A stretch of DNA of 64,000 nt from Rhizobium mongolense USDA 1844 (GCF_000419765.1 NZ_ATTQ01000010.1:210344-274343); one strand, 5' to 3'; shown: positions 1 through 9,179, counted from the first letter of the stretch. A program made the numbers and translations. Notes: a model not told the origin generated them from the letters alone.

Positions 1-66
1 GCATTCTTTGGTAGCAGAGGCGACCGTTTTGGACCGTCCTCCCTAAAGGAGGCAAGGAAAAGTGAC

Positions 67-2379
67 ATGCCCGATCTGCTTCTAGAACTTCGCTCCGAGG
101 AAATTCCGGCCCGCATGCAGCGCAAGGCTGCCGGCGACCTGAAGAAGCTCGTCACCGATGCGCTGGTGGAGGCAGGACTTTCCTATGAGGGCGCCCGCGA
201 ATACTGGACGCCGCGCCGCCTGACGCTTGATATCCGCGGACTGACCGCCCGCTCCGCCGATGTGCGCGAAGAGCGCAAGGGCCCGCGCACCGATGCCAAC
301 GAAAAGGCGATCGAAGGCTTTTTGCGCGGCGCCGGCCTTTCTTCGATTTCCGAGGCGCAGGTGAGTAGCGACCCGAAAAAGGGCGATTTCTACATTGCCG
401 TGATTTCAAAGCCCGGCCGCGCTACGGAAGAGATCATCGGCGACGTGATGCCCGGCATCATCCGCGATTTCCCTTGGCCGAAATCCATGCGCTGGGGCAA
501 GGCGTCCTCCAAACCTGGCTCGCTGCGCTGGGTGCGCCCGCTGCAATCGATCGTCTGCACTTTCGGCACCGAGCATGAGGAAACCTCCGTCGTCCCCTTC
601 GAGATCGACGGTATCGTCGCCTCCAATGTGACCTACGGCCACCGCTTCCATGCGCCAGGCGCCATCACCGTCAAGCGTTTCGACGACTATGCCGCGAGCC
701 TCGAAAAAGCGAAGGTCATCCTCGATGCCGAGCGGCGCAAGAACATCATCCTGCATGATGCCCGCGACATCGCCTTTGCCGGCGGACTGGAACTCGTCGA
801 GGACGACGGTCTGCTGGAGGAAGTCTCCGGTCTCGTCGAATGGCCGCAAGTGCTGATGGGCAGCTTCGAGGAGGATTACCTCTCGATCCCCTCCGAAATC
901 ATCCGGCTGACGATCAAGACGAACCAGAAGTGTTTCGTAACGCGTAAACAGGGCGAAGAGACGCTTTCGAACAGGTTCATCCTCGTCTCCAATGTTGAGG
1001 CGACCGACGGCGGCAAGGAAATCATCCATGGCAATGGCAAAGTCGTCCGCGCCCGCCTTTCCGACGCCCTACATTTCTGGAAGCGCGACCAGGGGAACTT
1101 GCCGGACCTCGAAACGCTGGAGGCTTCGGCGAAGAAATTCGGGCTTGATCTGAGGAAGCCGCTCGATCAGCGGATGGCGAAGCTCGATGCGCTGCATGTG
1201 ACGTTCCACGCAAAAATTGGAACGCAGGGCGAGCGGGTAACACGCATTCGCACCCTTGCCGGCGAAATCGGTAAAATCGTCAATGCAGATCCCCTGAAGG
1301 TTAGCCGAGCAGCAGCCTTGGCAAAGGCGGACCTGCGAACTGAGGTCGTGGGCGAATTCCCTGAACTGCAGGGTGCAATGGGGAAGAAATATGCGCTGCT
1401 GCAAGGTGAAGATGAACCAGTGGCGGCGGCACTGGAGGACCATTATAAGCCTCAGGGTCCCACCGACCGAGTGCCTACCGACGGTGTTGCCATAACCATA
1501 GCCCTTGCTGACAAGATCGACACACTTGTATGGTTTTGGCGAATAAACGAAAAACCAACCGGTTCGAAGGATCCGTTCGCGTTAAGAAGAGCAGCGCTAG
1601 GATCGATACGGCTGCTGTTGGAACGGGGAATCAGAGCATCCCTCATCCCCCTGTTTCGCTCTGCATTTCGTAGCGAATGGGCTGTGGCCATCGCTAGCCA
1701 TGAAGCTTCGATAAGACTCTTCGAGCTTAAAATCCAACAGGATAACGAAAGGTTCGACCACGAGAGGCTCGTGCAAGAACAGCGCGAAGCTATCAAATAT
1801 TGCAAGAATTATCTTGCTGACGGCCATCCAAAGACAATCGAAGAAGAACATGAGCTGGCAATCAACCTCCTTTCCTTCTTCCACGACCGCCTCAAGGTCT
1901 ATCTCCGCGACCAGGGTGCCCGCTACGATCTGATCGATGCCGTCGTCACATCCGAGGCTGACGACCTTCTCATGATCGCCCGCCGCGTCGAGGCGCTGAC
2001 GGCTTTCATTACCTCGGAAGACGGCAAGAACCTCCTGGTCGGCACCAAGCGCGCCACGCAGATTCTGGCCGCCGAGGAGAAGAAGGGTACCGTCATCGCC
2101 GACGGCGTTTCGGAAAAGCTGTTCCGGCTGGATGCCGAAAAGGAACTCTTCGCCGCCATTGCCAAAGCATCGGCCGAGGCTTCCACCGCCATCGCCAGCG
2201 AAGACTTCCGCTCGGCCATGGAGGCGCTTTCGAAGCTCCGCGCCCCGGTCGACCGCTTCTTCGACGACGTGCTCGTCAACGACGAGGACGCGGCAATCCG
2301 CGCCAACCGCCTCGCCCTGCTGCGGCTGATCCGCGAGGCGACGGGGACGGTCGCGGACTTCTCGAAGATCGCAGGGTAA
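67..2379 (+). CDS. glyS: Glycine--tRNA ligase beta subunit
   Basis: Beta chain of the heterotetrameric glycyl-tRNA synthetase, which charges tRNA-Gly together with GlyQ (encoded at 9306-10265). The N-terminus (LLLELRSEEIPARMQ), the NQKCFV segment, the EKPTGSKDPFALRRAALG signature and the C-terminal anticodon-binding part are all present in one frame. At 770 residues it is longer than the roughly 690-700 usual for the family; the excess is a charged helical stretch at about residues 524-600 (1636-1866), just before LLSFFHDRL. The DNA from about 1210 to 1866 has lower GC and rare codons (ATA, TTA, AGA, CTA, GTA) unlike either flank. The start is ATG 67 with AAGGA at 54-58. glyQ is not next to it, which is unusual. 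Confidence 0.96.
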   Translation: MPDLLLELRSEEIPARMQRKAAGDLKKLVTDALVEAGLSYEGAREYWTPRRLTLDIRGLTARSADVREERKGPRTDANEKAIEGFLRGAGLSSISEAQVSSDPKKGDFYIAVISKPGRATEEIIGDVMPGIIRDFPWPKSMRWGKASSKPGSLRWVRPLQSIVCTFGTEHEETSVVPFEIDGIVASNVTYGHRFHAPGAITVKRFDDYAASLEKAKVILDAERRKNIILHDARDIAFAGGLELVEDDGLLEEVSGLVEWPQVLMGSFEEDYLSIPSEIIRLTIKTNQKCFVTRKQGEETLSNRFILVSNVEATDGGKEIIHGNGKVVRARLSDALHFWKRDQGNLPDLETLEASAKKFGLDLRKPLDQRMAKLDALHVTFHAKIGTQGERVTRIRTLAGEIGKIVNADPLKVSRAAALAKADLRTEVVGEFPELQGAMGKKYALLQGEDEPVAAALEDHYKPQGPTDRVPTDGVAITIALADKIDTLVWFWRINEKPTGSKDPFALRRAALGSIRLLLERGIRASLIPLFRSAFRSEWAVAIASHEASIRLFELKIQQDNERFDHERLVQEQREAIKYCKNYLADGHPKTIEEEHELAINLLSFFHDRLKVYLRDQGARYDLIDAVVTSEADDLLMIARRVEALTAFITSEDGKNLLVGTKRATQILAAEEKKGTVIADGVSEKLFRLDAEKELFAAIAKASAEASTAIASEDFRSAMEALSKLRAPVDRFFDDVLVNDEDAAIRANRLALLRLIREATGTVADFSKIAG

Positions 2380-2454
2380 CAGTTTCGGACTAGCCGCGGG
2401 CCTGCCCTGGCGGCGACCTCGGGACCTCATTGTTGCCCTTTGAACGAGTCTCCC

Positions 2455-2505
2455 GCGCGATGGACATGGCGCTGCTGGATCCCTGTGACAGGCACAGCGA
2501 GAGGT
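2455..2505 (+). repeat. Intergenic palindromic repeat, copy 1
   Basis: Between glyS and the DUF523 gene. It contains ATGGACATGGCGCTGCTGGA (2460-2479) running straight into a GATCCCTGTGACAGGCAC motif (2478-2495). Near-identical versions of both halves recur at 46772-46789 and 46851-46870. The first half is an imperfect inverted repeat around GA (GCGCGATG/CATGGCGC). Such short mosaic palindromes are common between rhizobial genes; that it belongs to a named family is inference. Confidence 0.6.
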
Positions 2506-2560
2506 GGATGAGAAGCGCGTCCCACTGGTCATTCACCAGCGCTCGGGCTATCAGACAATC

Positions 2561-3058
2561 ATGACCACCAAAATCCTCGTCAGCGCCTGTCTCATGGGCC
2601 ATGCCGTCCGTTATGACGGCCGGGCGAAGCCGCTCGCACATCCGGCGCTCGAGCGCTGGCGGACGGAGGGCAGGCTGGTGACGATCTGTCCGGAGATGTC
2701 GGCAGGCATGCCGGTGCCGCGGCCGCCGGCGGAAATCGAGGGCGGCGCGAGCGGCAAGGACGTGCTGTCTGGAGCAGCACGTGTGTTCGAGATCACCGGA
2801 GGCGATGTGACGGCTGCATTCCGAGAAGCGGCGCAGAATGCGCTCAGGCTGGCTCAGGAGACAGGCTGCACCCATGCGCTGCTCATCGACGGCAGCCCCT
2901 CCTGCGGTTCCGGTGTCATTTATGATGGGTCTTTCAGCGGAACGCGGCGGGACGGCAATGGTGTTACAGCTGCGCTGCTGAAGCGCGCGGGAATCCAGGT
3001 CTTCTCGGACCGAGAAATCGACCGGCTGGTGGAAAGCCTCGCGACGCCAGTTGCATGA
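2561..3058 (+). CDS. DUF523 domain-containing protein
   Basis: Small soluble protein of 165 residues of the DUF523 (YbbK-like) family, whose function is not established. Visible family marks are the N-terminal ILVSACLMG, VRYDG, a CPEM motif, and the C-terminal LIDGSPSCG segment; the conserved cysteines suggest metal or redox chemistry, but this is not proven. I chose ATG 2561 (MTTKILVSAC) because homology starts there; the frame is open 57 bases further upstream but that part is not family-like. It is followed by a strong hairpin that separates it from the convergent gene at 3184. Confidence 0.85.
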   Translation: MTTKILVSACLMGHAVRYDGRAKPLAHPALERWRTEGRLVTICPEMSAGMPVPRPPAEIEGGASGKDVLSGAARVFEITGGDVTAAFREAAQNALRLAQETGCTHALLIDGSPSCGSGVIYDGSFSGTRRDGNGVTAALLKRAGIQVFSDREIDRLVESLATPVA

Positions 3059-3072
3059 GTACTTTGAAATCA

Positions 3073-3117
3073 ATTGAAATAAAGAATGCGCTCCTGCTTC
3101 TCTTCAGGAGCGCATTC
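3073..3117 (-). terminator. Rho-independent terminator, minus strand
   Basis: Perfect 13-bp inverted repeat GAATGCGCTCCTG/CAGGAGCGCATTC (3084-3096 and 3105-3117) with an 8-base loop. On the minus strand the stem is followed by TTTATTTC. It lies between the convergent DUF523 gene and the secreted protein gene at 3184-3648, so it ends the latter and may also serve the former. Confidence 0.8.
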
Positions 3118-3183
3118 AATCCGCCATACGGCGGACCCCGTACGACCAAAACTTTGGCCGGGTCAGGGGCAGGGAACTAAAAA

Positions 3184-3648
3184 TCACATCCTTAGCTTAA
3201 AGTCGGAAACGTCGAGCGGCGCCGTTTGTTCCGCAGGGGCGGACATACCTGCAACAACAGGCTTCGCATCGCCGCCGATGACGGAGGTCGTTGCCGTCGG
3301 GTCGATGCCTTCGACGGGGACCGTCACCTTGAAGGCGGCCAGGACTTCGGGGGTTGCCTTGGTCACGAAAACGACGGGCGAGCCGCCCATCCAGCCTTCG
3401 GTACGGTAGAGCTTCTGCTCTCCGGCCACATCGTGGAGCGCGCTGGCCTGGATGGCCCCGGGCGGCAACGCCGGCACCGTGTAATCCTTCTTGCGTTCGG
3501 TCGATCGCAGCGGCGGGCAGGTCGTGCAGCTCTCGGTCACGATGCTTTCGCCGCCGGTGCGCGGTGTCTTGCCGATCACCTCGATCGAGGATGCCATCGC
3601 CGAACCGGCCGCCAGAAGAATTGCCGCACCGAGAATGAATTGACGCAT
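3184..3648 (-). CDS. Small exported protein, HPE1-like family (tentative)
   Basis: 154-residue protein with a clear Sec signal peptide (MRQFILGAAILLAAGSAMAS, cleavage probably after AMA). The mature part carries a CTTCP pair of cysteines, a GWMGGSPVVFV segment and a Pro/Ala-rich C-terminus. It resembles rhizobial proteins annotated as having a plant virulence effector HPE1-like domain; that name comes from memory of the family and gives no tested function. It is likely periplasmic. It is transcribed as a single gene, with a strong terminator 66 bases downstream. Confidence 0.7.
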   Translation of the reverse strand: MRQFILGAAILLAAGSAMASSIEVIGKTPRTGGESIVTESCTTCPPLRSTERKKDYTVPALPPGAIQASALHDVAGEQKLYRTEGWMGGSPVVFVTKATPEVLAAFKVTVPVEGIDPTATTSVIGGDAKPVVAGMSAPAEQTAPLDVSDFKLRM

Positions 3649-3755
3649 GGAAACTGCTCCGACTTACTATGGGAACAGAATAGCGCGCCTTTATTTCCAT
3701 CCCGTCAGGGGAAAGGGTAAAAATTTAGGGAACTGAACCCGATTTCGGGCCAAAG

Positions 3756-5027
3756 TTAAGCTCTTTCGCGCTCGATCGCCCGCCAGCCGATATCGCGGCG
3801 CCAGAAACCGTTTTCCCATTCCACCTTGTCGAGCAGCGCATAGGCGCGGCTCTGCGCCTCGCCGACTGTTTGGCCGGTGGCGGTCACGTTCAGCACACGG
3901 CCGCCGGTTGCGACAAGCTCGCCGTCCCTCAAAGACGTGCCGGCATGGAACACTTTCGCGCCGTCGCCTGCCTCCGGCAGCGAGAGGATCGGCGTGTTCT
4001 TCTCGTAGGAGCCCGGATAACCCTTAGAGGCCATCACGACGGTCAGCGCCGGATCGTCGCTCCACTCGGCAGTGACCTTGTCGAGCGTGCCTTCGGCCGC
4101 TGCCAGCAGCAGCGGCAGCAGATCGCTCTTCAAGCGCATCATCAGTACCTGGCACTCAGGATCGCCGAAGCGGACATTGTATTCGATGAGTTCCGGGCCC
4201 TTGGCCGTAATCATCAGCCCGGCGAAGAAAACACCGGAGAAGGGATAGCCGCTTTCGGCCATGCCGCAGATCGTCGGCTCGATGATTTCCTTCATCGTCC
4301 GCTCGATCATCTCGGCCGTCATCACCGGAGCCGGCGAATAGGCGCCCATGCCGCCGGTGTTGACGCCGGTATCACCCTCGCCCACACGCTTGTGATCCTG
4401 TGCGGTCGCCAGTGGCAGGGCGTTCCTGCCGTCGCAGAGGCAGAAGAAGCTTGCCTCTTCGCCGTCGAGATAGGCCTCGATGACGACCTCGGCGCCGGCT
4501 GCGCCGAACGCACCTTCGAAGCAATCGTCAACTGCGGCAAGCGCCTCCTCGACGGTCATCGCCACCGTCACACCCTTGCCGGCGGCAAGACCATCCGCCT
4601 TGACGACGATCGGGGCGCCCTGTGCGCGGATATAGGCCTTTGCCTTCGGAGCGTTGTTGAAGCGCTGGTAGGCACCGGTCGGGATGTTGTAGCGGGCGCA
4701 GATATCCTTGGTAAAACCCTTGGAACCTTCGAGCTGGGCTGCTGCAGCGGAAGGACCGAAAACCTTCAGCCCATCGGCTCGCAGGCGGTCGGCAAGGCCG
4801 GCAACCAGCGGCGCCTCGGGGCCGACGACGACAAAGTCGATCGCCTTTTGCGCGCAGAAGGCCGCGACTGCCTCGTGATCTTCGACCTTCAGGGAAACGA
4901 GCCTCGCATGTTCCGCAATGCCCGGGTTGCCCGGCGCGGCATAGAATTCCGTCATTAGTGGCGATTGTGCCAGCTTCCAGGCAAGCGCATGCTCGCGTCC
5001 GCCCGAGCCGATCAACAGAACCTTCAT
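3756..5027 (-). CDS. purD: Phosphoribosylamine--glycine ligase
   Basis: GAR synthetase, step 2 of de novo purine synthesis: joins glycine to phosphoribosylamine using ATP. 423 residues, normal for the family. The N-terminus LLIGSGGREHALAWKLAQSP is the diagnostic PurD start. An ATP-grasp domain follows (VVKADGLAAGKGV, then the metal-binding EYNVRFGDPECQ) and a C-terminal domain with VVMASKGYPG. The start at 5027 is fixed by homology (MKVLLIG). The gene stands 66 bases downstream of the DUF2207 gene on the same strand. Confidence 0.97.
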   Translation of the reverse strand: MKVLLIGSGGREHALAWKLAQSPLMTEFYAAPGNPGIAEHARLVSLKVEDHEAVAAFCAQKAIDFVVVGPEAPLVAGLADRLRADGLKVFGPSAAAAQLEGSKGFTKDICARYNIPTGAYQRFNNAPKAKAYIRAQGAPIVVKADGLAAGKGVTVAMTVEEALAAVDDCFEGAFGAAGAEVVIEAYLDGEEASFFCLCDGRNALPLATAQDHKRVGEGDTGVNTGGMGAYSPAPVMTAEMIERTMKEIIEPTICGMAESGYPFSGVFFAGLMITAKGPELIEYNVRFGDPECQVLMMRLKSDLLPLLLAAAEGTLDKVTAEWSDDPALTVVMASKGYPGSYEKNTPILSLPEAGDGAKVFHAGTSLRDGELVATGGRVLNVTATGQTVGEAQSRAYALLDKVEWENGFWRRDIGWRAIERERA

Positions 5028-5093
5028 GCCTGATCCTTTCCGTTTTCTGTCTGGCGGTTAAGGGGCGGGACGCCAAAGGTCAAGCGGGAAAGC

Positions 5094-7031
5094 TCACCAG
5101 CCGCCACCCCCGCCGCCTCCCCCGCCACCACCCGAAGAACCGCCGCCACCGGAAAAACCGGAAGAGGAACTGGAGGGCGGAGGCGAGGGAATAGTCGAAG
5201 CGATGGTGGACGCCATCGACGACGAGAAGCCGCCGATGCGGTCGGAGAAGCTTCCGCTGCTGAAGTTGCCCGAATACCAGGACGGGGCATAGGCAGCAGC
5301 CGCACCGGCAGCGGCCGCCGCGAGCCAGGTTTCGAAGGTGCGCGTCCAGGGCTTCTCGACACCTAGCGCAACGGCATAGGGCAGCAGCCTCTCAAAATGT
5401 TGGGGCGACATTTCCGGCGCACCGGCCATGTTCATCCGGTCTTTCTCGGCAAGCGTCAGATACTGACGAAGGCCGTCGATGCCATCCATGATCTTCGAGC
5501 CGAGCGGCGTCGGCGCACCCATGATGAAGACATAGAGCAGGTTGAGCAGCACGATGCCGCCGACGGCAAAGAGCATCGGCGTCTCGTGGAATTCTAACAG
5601 CGTGGAGAAAAGCGCCAGAGCCAGCGATGAAATGATGCTGAAGCCGACAAAAACGATGACCGCGATCGCGATCACAGCGGCGATCTTGCCGCCCAAGGAC
5701 TGGCCAGGACGGAACGACCGTGCAAAGCCGGCCACGAAGATGGCGACGAAGACAGAAACGACGATCGGGATGATCATAAGGACGATCGCATCGGGTTCCA
5801 GCGTGCCGAAAACGAAGAGCGCAATAAGTGCGGCAGCGCTGAGCGCGATGCCGCCAGTCGTATAGCCTGTATTGGAATTGTAGTATTTGCCGCGATGTTC
5901 CCGCTCGATCGCCGAGCGGAAGTTTTGACCGACCGACTTCACGCGTTCGCCGTTTGCCTTGTCGATCGTCAGCGATCCCTTGTTGGCGACGGCGCTCAGG
6001 AGGCTGGTTTCGCCCGCTTCCAGCTTCACCTTACCCAGCGGCTTTTCCGTGCGGCGTACGATGATCGATTGCTTGAGGTCTTCAAGGATGACATAGCCGC
6101 GAACCGCCAGGTCCAGCGCCGTTGCCGAAAGCGCCGTCCAACCCCCGCCTGAAATGCCCTTGTTGTCGATGTAGTTGACGAGCGCCGGCGAGATGCCTTC
6201 GGGAGGATCCCAGCGCGGCACAAGGACGCCACGGGAAGGGTCGCGTCCGACCTTCATCCAGGAGCGGGTGTAGTAAAGGAAAACAAGGAGGAGGCCGCCG
6301 AAACCGATGAAATAGTCGCGGTTGTCCTTCAGCCACCAGATGTTCTGGTCCGATTGGCTCGGCGGATCGATCGCGCCTTTCGGAAGCTTGACGGCAATCG
6401 TCAGACCTTCGTTTGCATCGAGCGGCATGGTCGTCGAGAAGACCGGCCGGGCGTTGCCGCCTGAAATCCGGGCATTCTTGTCCTTGGCGCCAAGCGCACC
6501 GGTGAAGACATTCGTATCGGTGGCGGTGATGCCATCTGGCAGGTTCACGGTCGCGGTCGCGGTCATGATCGGGAAGATCCAGCCGTTACCGGTCACATTC
6601 CAATAGAGTTCGTCGTGGTCGGCGAAATATCGGATCTGGCGATTGGTGGTGTAGGTGAAGGCATATTGATGGCGGCCTGGTGGAAGCATGACGTCTTCTG
6701 ACCCAGCATAGATGCGGATGCCGCCGGAGATGGATTCGGTCTTCCACGGCTCGTCATTGCCGTCGCGTTTCACCGATACAACGTCGAAGTCGACGCTGCG
6801 GCGGCGACCTTCTTCATCGACGAAAGTCAGCGGAAAGTCGCGGAAGATGCCGCGCCGGATCCGATTGCCCTCGGCATTGACGGTGATTGTCTCCGTCACC
6901 GTCATGGCGCCGCTCTTTTCGAGTTTTATATCCGATGCGAAGGAGTTGATGACCTCCGCGGCACTTGCCCCATATGCTGCAAACGCCAGAAACAGAATGA
7001 AGCAAAGGCCGAAAAGCCGCCGGATCATCAT
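5094..7031 (-). CDS. DUF2207 domain-containing membrane protein
   Basis: 645-residue predicted membrane protein. It has a signal peptide (cleavage near GASAAE), a long extracytoplasmic DUF2207 domain (about 25-230), a transmembrane helix near 240, and two or three further helices near 400-500. The C-terminus is Ser- and Gly-rich, ending in a run of glycines and a final Trp. Proteins of this type are often encoded with LemA; here lemA lies upstream on the same strand, but an aroA gene sits between them. Function unknown. The start at 7031 (MMIRRLFGL) is preceded by GGGGAGAGG. Confidence 0.85.
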   Translation of the reverse strand: MMIRRLFGLCFILFLAFAAYGASAAEVINSFASDIKLEKSGAMTVTETITVNAEGNRIRRGIFRDFPLTFVDEEGRRRSVDFDVVSVKRDGNDEPWKTESISGGIRIYAGSEDVMLPPGRHQYAFTYTTNRQIRYFADHDELYWNVTGNGWIFPIMTATATVNLPDGITATDTNVFTGALGAKDKNARISGGNARPVFSTTMPLDANEGLTIAVKLPKGAIDPPSQSDQNIWWLKDNRDYFIGFGGLLLVFLYYTRSWMKVGRDPSRGVLVPRWDPPEGISPALVNYIDNKGISGGGWTALSATALDLAVRGYVILEDLKQSIIVRRTEKPLGKVKLEAGETSLLSAVANKGSLTIDKANGERVKSVGQNFRSAIEREHRGKYYNSNTGYTTGGIALSAAALIALFVFGTLEPDAIVLMIIPIVVSVFVAIFVAGFARSFRPGQSLGGKIAAVIAIAVIVFVGFSIISSLALALFSTLLEFHETPMLFAVGGIVLLNLLYVFIMGAPTPLGSKIMDGIDGLRQYLTLAEKDRMNMAGAPEMSPQHFERLLPYAVALGVEKPWTRTFETWLAAAAAGAAAAYAPSWYSGNFSSGSFSDRIGGFSSSMASTIASTIPSPPPSSSSSGFSGGGGSSGGGGGGGGGGGW

Positions 7032-7071
7032 ACCTCTCCCCGCCGGCGGCGCGCTGCCGCCTCAGATAATG

Positions 7072-8334
7072 TCAGCCCTCGTTCGCATATTTGACGCCCA
7101 GTCCTGCCAGCGTCCGCCAATAGGCAGGGAACGTCTTGCCGACGCAGTCCGGATCGAGGATCGTGATGCCGTCTATCTTCAGCCCAGCGAGCGCGAAGCT
7201 CATGGCGATGCGGTGGTCGGCAAAAGTGTCGATCTCGGCAGGAAGACGCCTTCCGGCAAGCGACGGATCAGACTGGACGATGAGATCGTCTCCTTCCTCG
7301 CGTGCCAGATCCGGGCGAATCTGCGTCAGGCCGGTCGACAGCGCGCGGATGCGATCGCATTCCTTGACACGCAGATTGGCAATGCCGACGAAATGGACGG
7401 GCGTTTCGTTGAAAGCGGCAAGGACTGCGAGCGTTGGAACCGCGTCCTGCATCTGCGAGCCGTCGATTTCAGCCGGCAGGCGCGGGAATTTGGCGATCAT
7501 CTCATAGGCGCGCGCATCCGGCTGCGTGAAGGCGCCGTTCGGCACGCCGAGATCGATGGAGCCGCCGGTCAGGACTTCGGCAGCCCAGAGATAAGTTGCC
7601 GCCGACGCATCCGGCTCGATGACGAAATCGGCCGCCGTGTAGCCGGTCGGCTCAACGCGCCAGCTGATCGCGCTCGTCTTCTCGACCTTGGCGCCGAAGG
7701 CTCGCATCGCGGCGGTCGTGAGATCGATGTAGCCGAGAGCACCGATGTCCTCGCCGAGGAGTTCGATATCCACCGGGCGGTCGCCTCCGGCCGCCATCAT
7801 CAGCAGAGCGGACACATACTGGCTGGAGAGACCGCCATCGATCCCGATACGGCTCGCCTCGAAGCAGCCTGTGCCCTTCACGGTTACAGGCGGGCAGCCG
7901 GTTTCGGCCGTCGCATCGATTCCCAGTGACCGCAACGCATCAACCAGCGGGCCGATCGGGCGCTTGCGCATGTGCTGATCACCGTCGACGACGACGATGC
8001 CATCAACGAGTGCGGCAGCGGCCGTCAGGAAGCGTGTTGCAGTGCCGGCATTGCCGAGGAAGAGCGGCGCTTTTGGCGGAAGCAGCTTGCCGCTTCCGGT
8101 GACGACGAAGCTCGTATCGTCGCGTTCGTCGATGGCGACGCCCATGGCGCGCAGGGCATCCGCCATGTAGCGCGTATCGTCGCTCTTCAGCGCGCCGCTC
8201 AGGCGGCTGGTACCCTTGGCGAGGCCAGCCAGGAGCAGTGCTCGGTTGGTGATCGACTTCGAGCCCGGTGGCACGGCGCGCCCCACGAGCGGAGCCTTAG
8301 CCGGGATGATGGTGAGTTTCTTGTCCTTGCTCAT
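7072..8334 (-). CDS. aroA: 3-phosphoshikimate 1-carboxyvinyltransferase, class I-like paralogue
   Basis: EPSP synthase fold, 420 residues, shikimate pathway: transfers enolpyruvate from PEP to shikimate-3-phosphate. Substrate-binding PPGSKSITNRALLLAG (22-37) and KSDDTRYM (50-57) are present, as is RVKECDRIRAL. The PEP/glyphosate loop reads GNAGTATRFL (94-103), with Thr100 and Phe102 where E. coli has Met99 and Pro101. It is unlike the class II (CP4-type) AroA usual in rhizobia, which lies next to cmk-rpsA; hence probably a second copy. ATG 8334 (MSKDKK) was chosen; ATG 8355 with AGGGCGG upstream is an alternative. It sits between lemA and the DUF2207 gene. Confidence 0.85.
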   Translation of the reverse strand: MSKDKKLTIIPAKAPLVGRAVPPGSKSITNRALLLAGLAKGTSRLSGALKSDDTRYMADALRAMGVAIDERDDTSFVVTGSGKLLPPKAPLFLGNAGTATRFLTAAAALVDGIVVVDGDQHMRKRPIGPLVDALRSLGIDATAETGCPPVTVKGTGCFEASRIGIDGGLSSQYVSALLMMAAGGDRPVDIELLGEDIGALGYIDLTTAAMRAFGAKVEKTSAISWRVEPTGYTAADFVIEPDASAATYLWAAEVLTGGSIDLGVPNGAFTQPDARAYEMIAKFPRLPAEIDGSQMQDAVPTLAVLAAFNETPVHFVGIANLRVKECDRIRALSTGLTQIRPDLAREEGDDLIVQSDPSLAGRRLPAEIDTFADHRIAMSFALAGLKIDGITILDPDCVGKTFPAYWRTLAGLGVKYANEG

Positions 8335-8425
8335 GACGCTTGTCTGTCCGTCCATTGCGCTAGCCGCCCTACGGCCTTGACCGGCCCTGCTCATAGCAGC
8401 TTTTGCGCAAAGGCAAACGCCCATA

Positions 8426-8977
8426 TCAGAATTTGACGGCCGGAACGGCGCGGTCGGCCTCGTTGGCGATCTCGAAATATTCCCGCTTCTGGAAGCCGAA
8501 CTGCCCGGCGACCAGATTGGAGGGGAAGCTTTCAACCTTGACGTTGAGATCACGGGCAGCGCCGTTGTAATACCGGCGGGCCATCTGGATTTCGCTTTCC
8601 ATGGTCTCGAGCGAGGCCTGAAGCTCGGAGAAGTTCTCGTTCGCCTTCAGGTCCGGATAGGCTTCCGCTAGCGCCAGCACACGGCCGAGCGCCTGGCCGA
8701 GAAGGCCTTCCGCCTGCGCCCTGCCCGCTACATCGCCAGAAGGCACCGCCTGCGCCTTGTTGCGCAGCTCAACGACCTCTTCCAGCGTGCTCTTTTCGTG
8801 GGTAGCGTAACCCTTGACGGTCTCGATGAGGTTTGGGATCAGATCGGCGCGGCGCTTCAGCTGCACGTCGATGCCGGACCAGGCCTCTTCGGCCATCTGC
8901 CGGGCGCGGACGAGACCGTTATAGACAAAGACAAGATAAAGCGCGATCAGAACGATCACACCGAGAACGATAAACAT
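8426..8977 (-). CDS. lemA: LemA family protein
   Basis: 183-residue LemA protein: one N-terminal membrane helix (MFIVLGVIVLIALYLVFVYN) followed by a helical-bundle domain with the family segment RRADLIPNLIETVKGYATHE and the C-terminal motif AGQFGFQKREYFE. Molecular role not settled. ATG 8977 was chosen over an upstream in-frame ATG at 9001 because GGGGGA lies just before it and the membrane helix begins there. The aroA gene starts 91 bases downstream on the same strand. Confidence 0.92.
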   Translation of the reverse strand: MFIVLGVIVLIALYLVFVYNGLVRARQMAEEAWSGIDVQLKRRADLIPNLIETVKGYATHEKSTLEEVVELRNKAQAVPSGDVAGRAQAEGLLGQALGRVLALAEAYPDLKANENFSELQASLETMESEIQMARRYYNGAARDLNVKVESFPSNLVAGQFGFQKREYFEIANEADRAVPAVKF

Positions 8978-9179
8978 CGCGAATCCCCCGCAACGACGCA
9001 AAGTTTGGACGGAGACTATGCGGCTTCCGCTGGATTGTCATCCTGCATTTCCGGGCTGCGGTTTACATCAGCGACTAGCGAAATCTCACGATACCGCACA
9101 CATACAGCCGGTTGTATCTTTCTTATTGTGCCGGCTTGTTTACGGTGCACTCGCAACTCATGACGAGGAATAATCGACA

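Noticed and set aside
38..52. CCTCC/GGAGG stem ahead of glyS that could hide a ribosome site
   Set aside because: The GGAGG is 14 bases from the start; AAGGA at 54-58 is better placed, so the stem probably does not control initiation.
3870..4958. A 362-codon frame antisense to purD
   Set aside because: Opposite an unmistakable purD; no domain or ribosome site.
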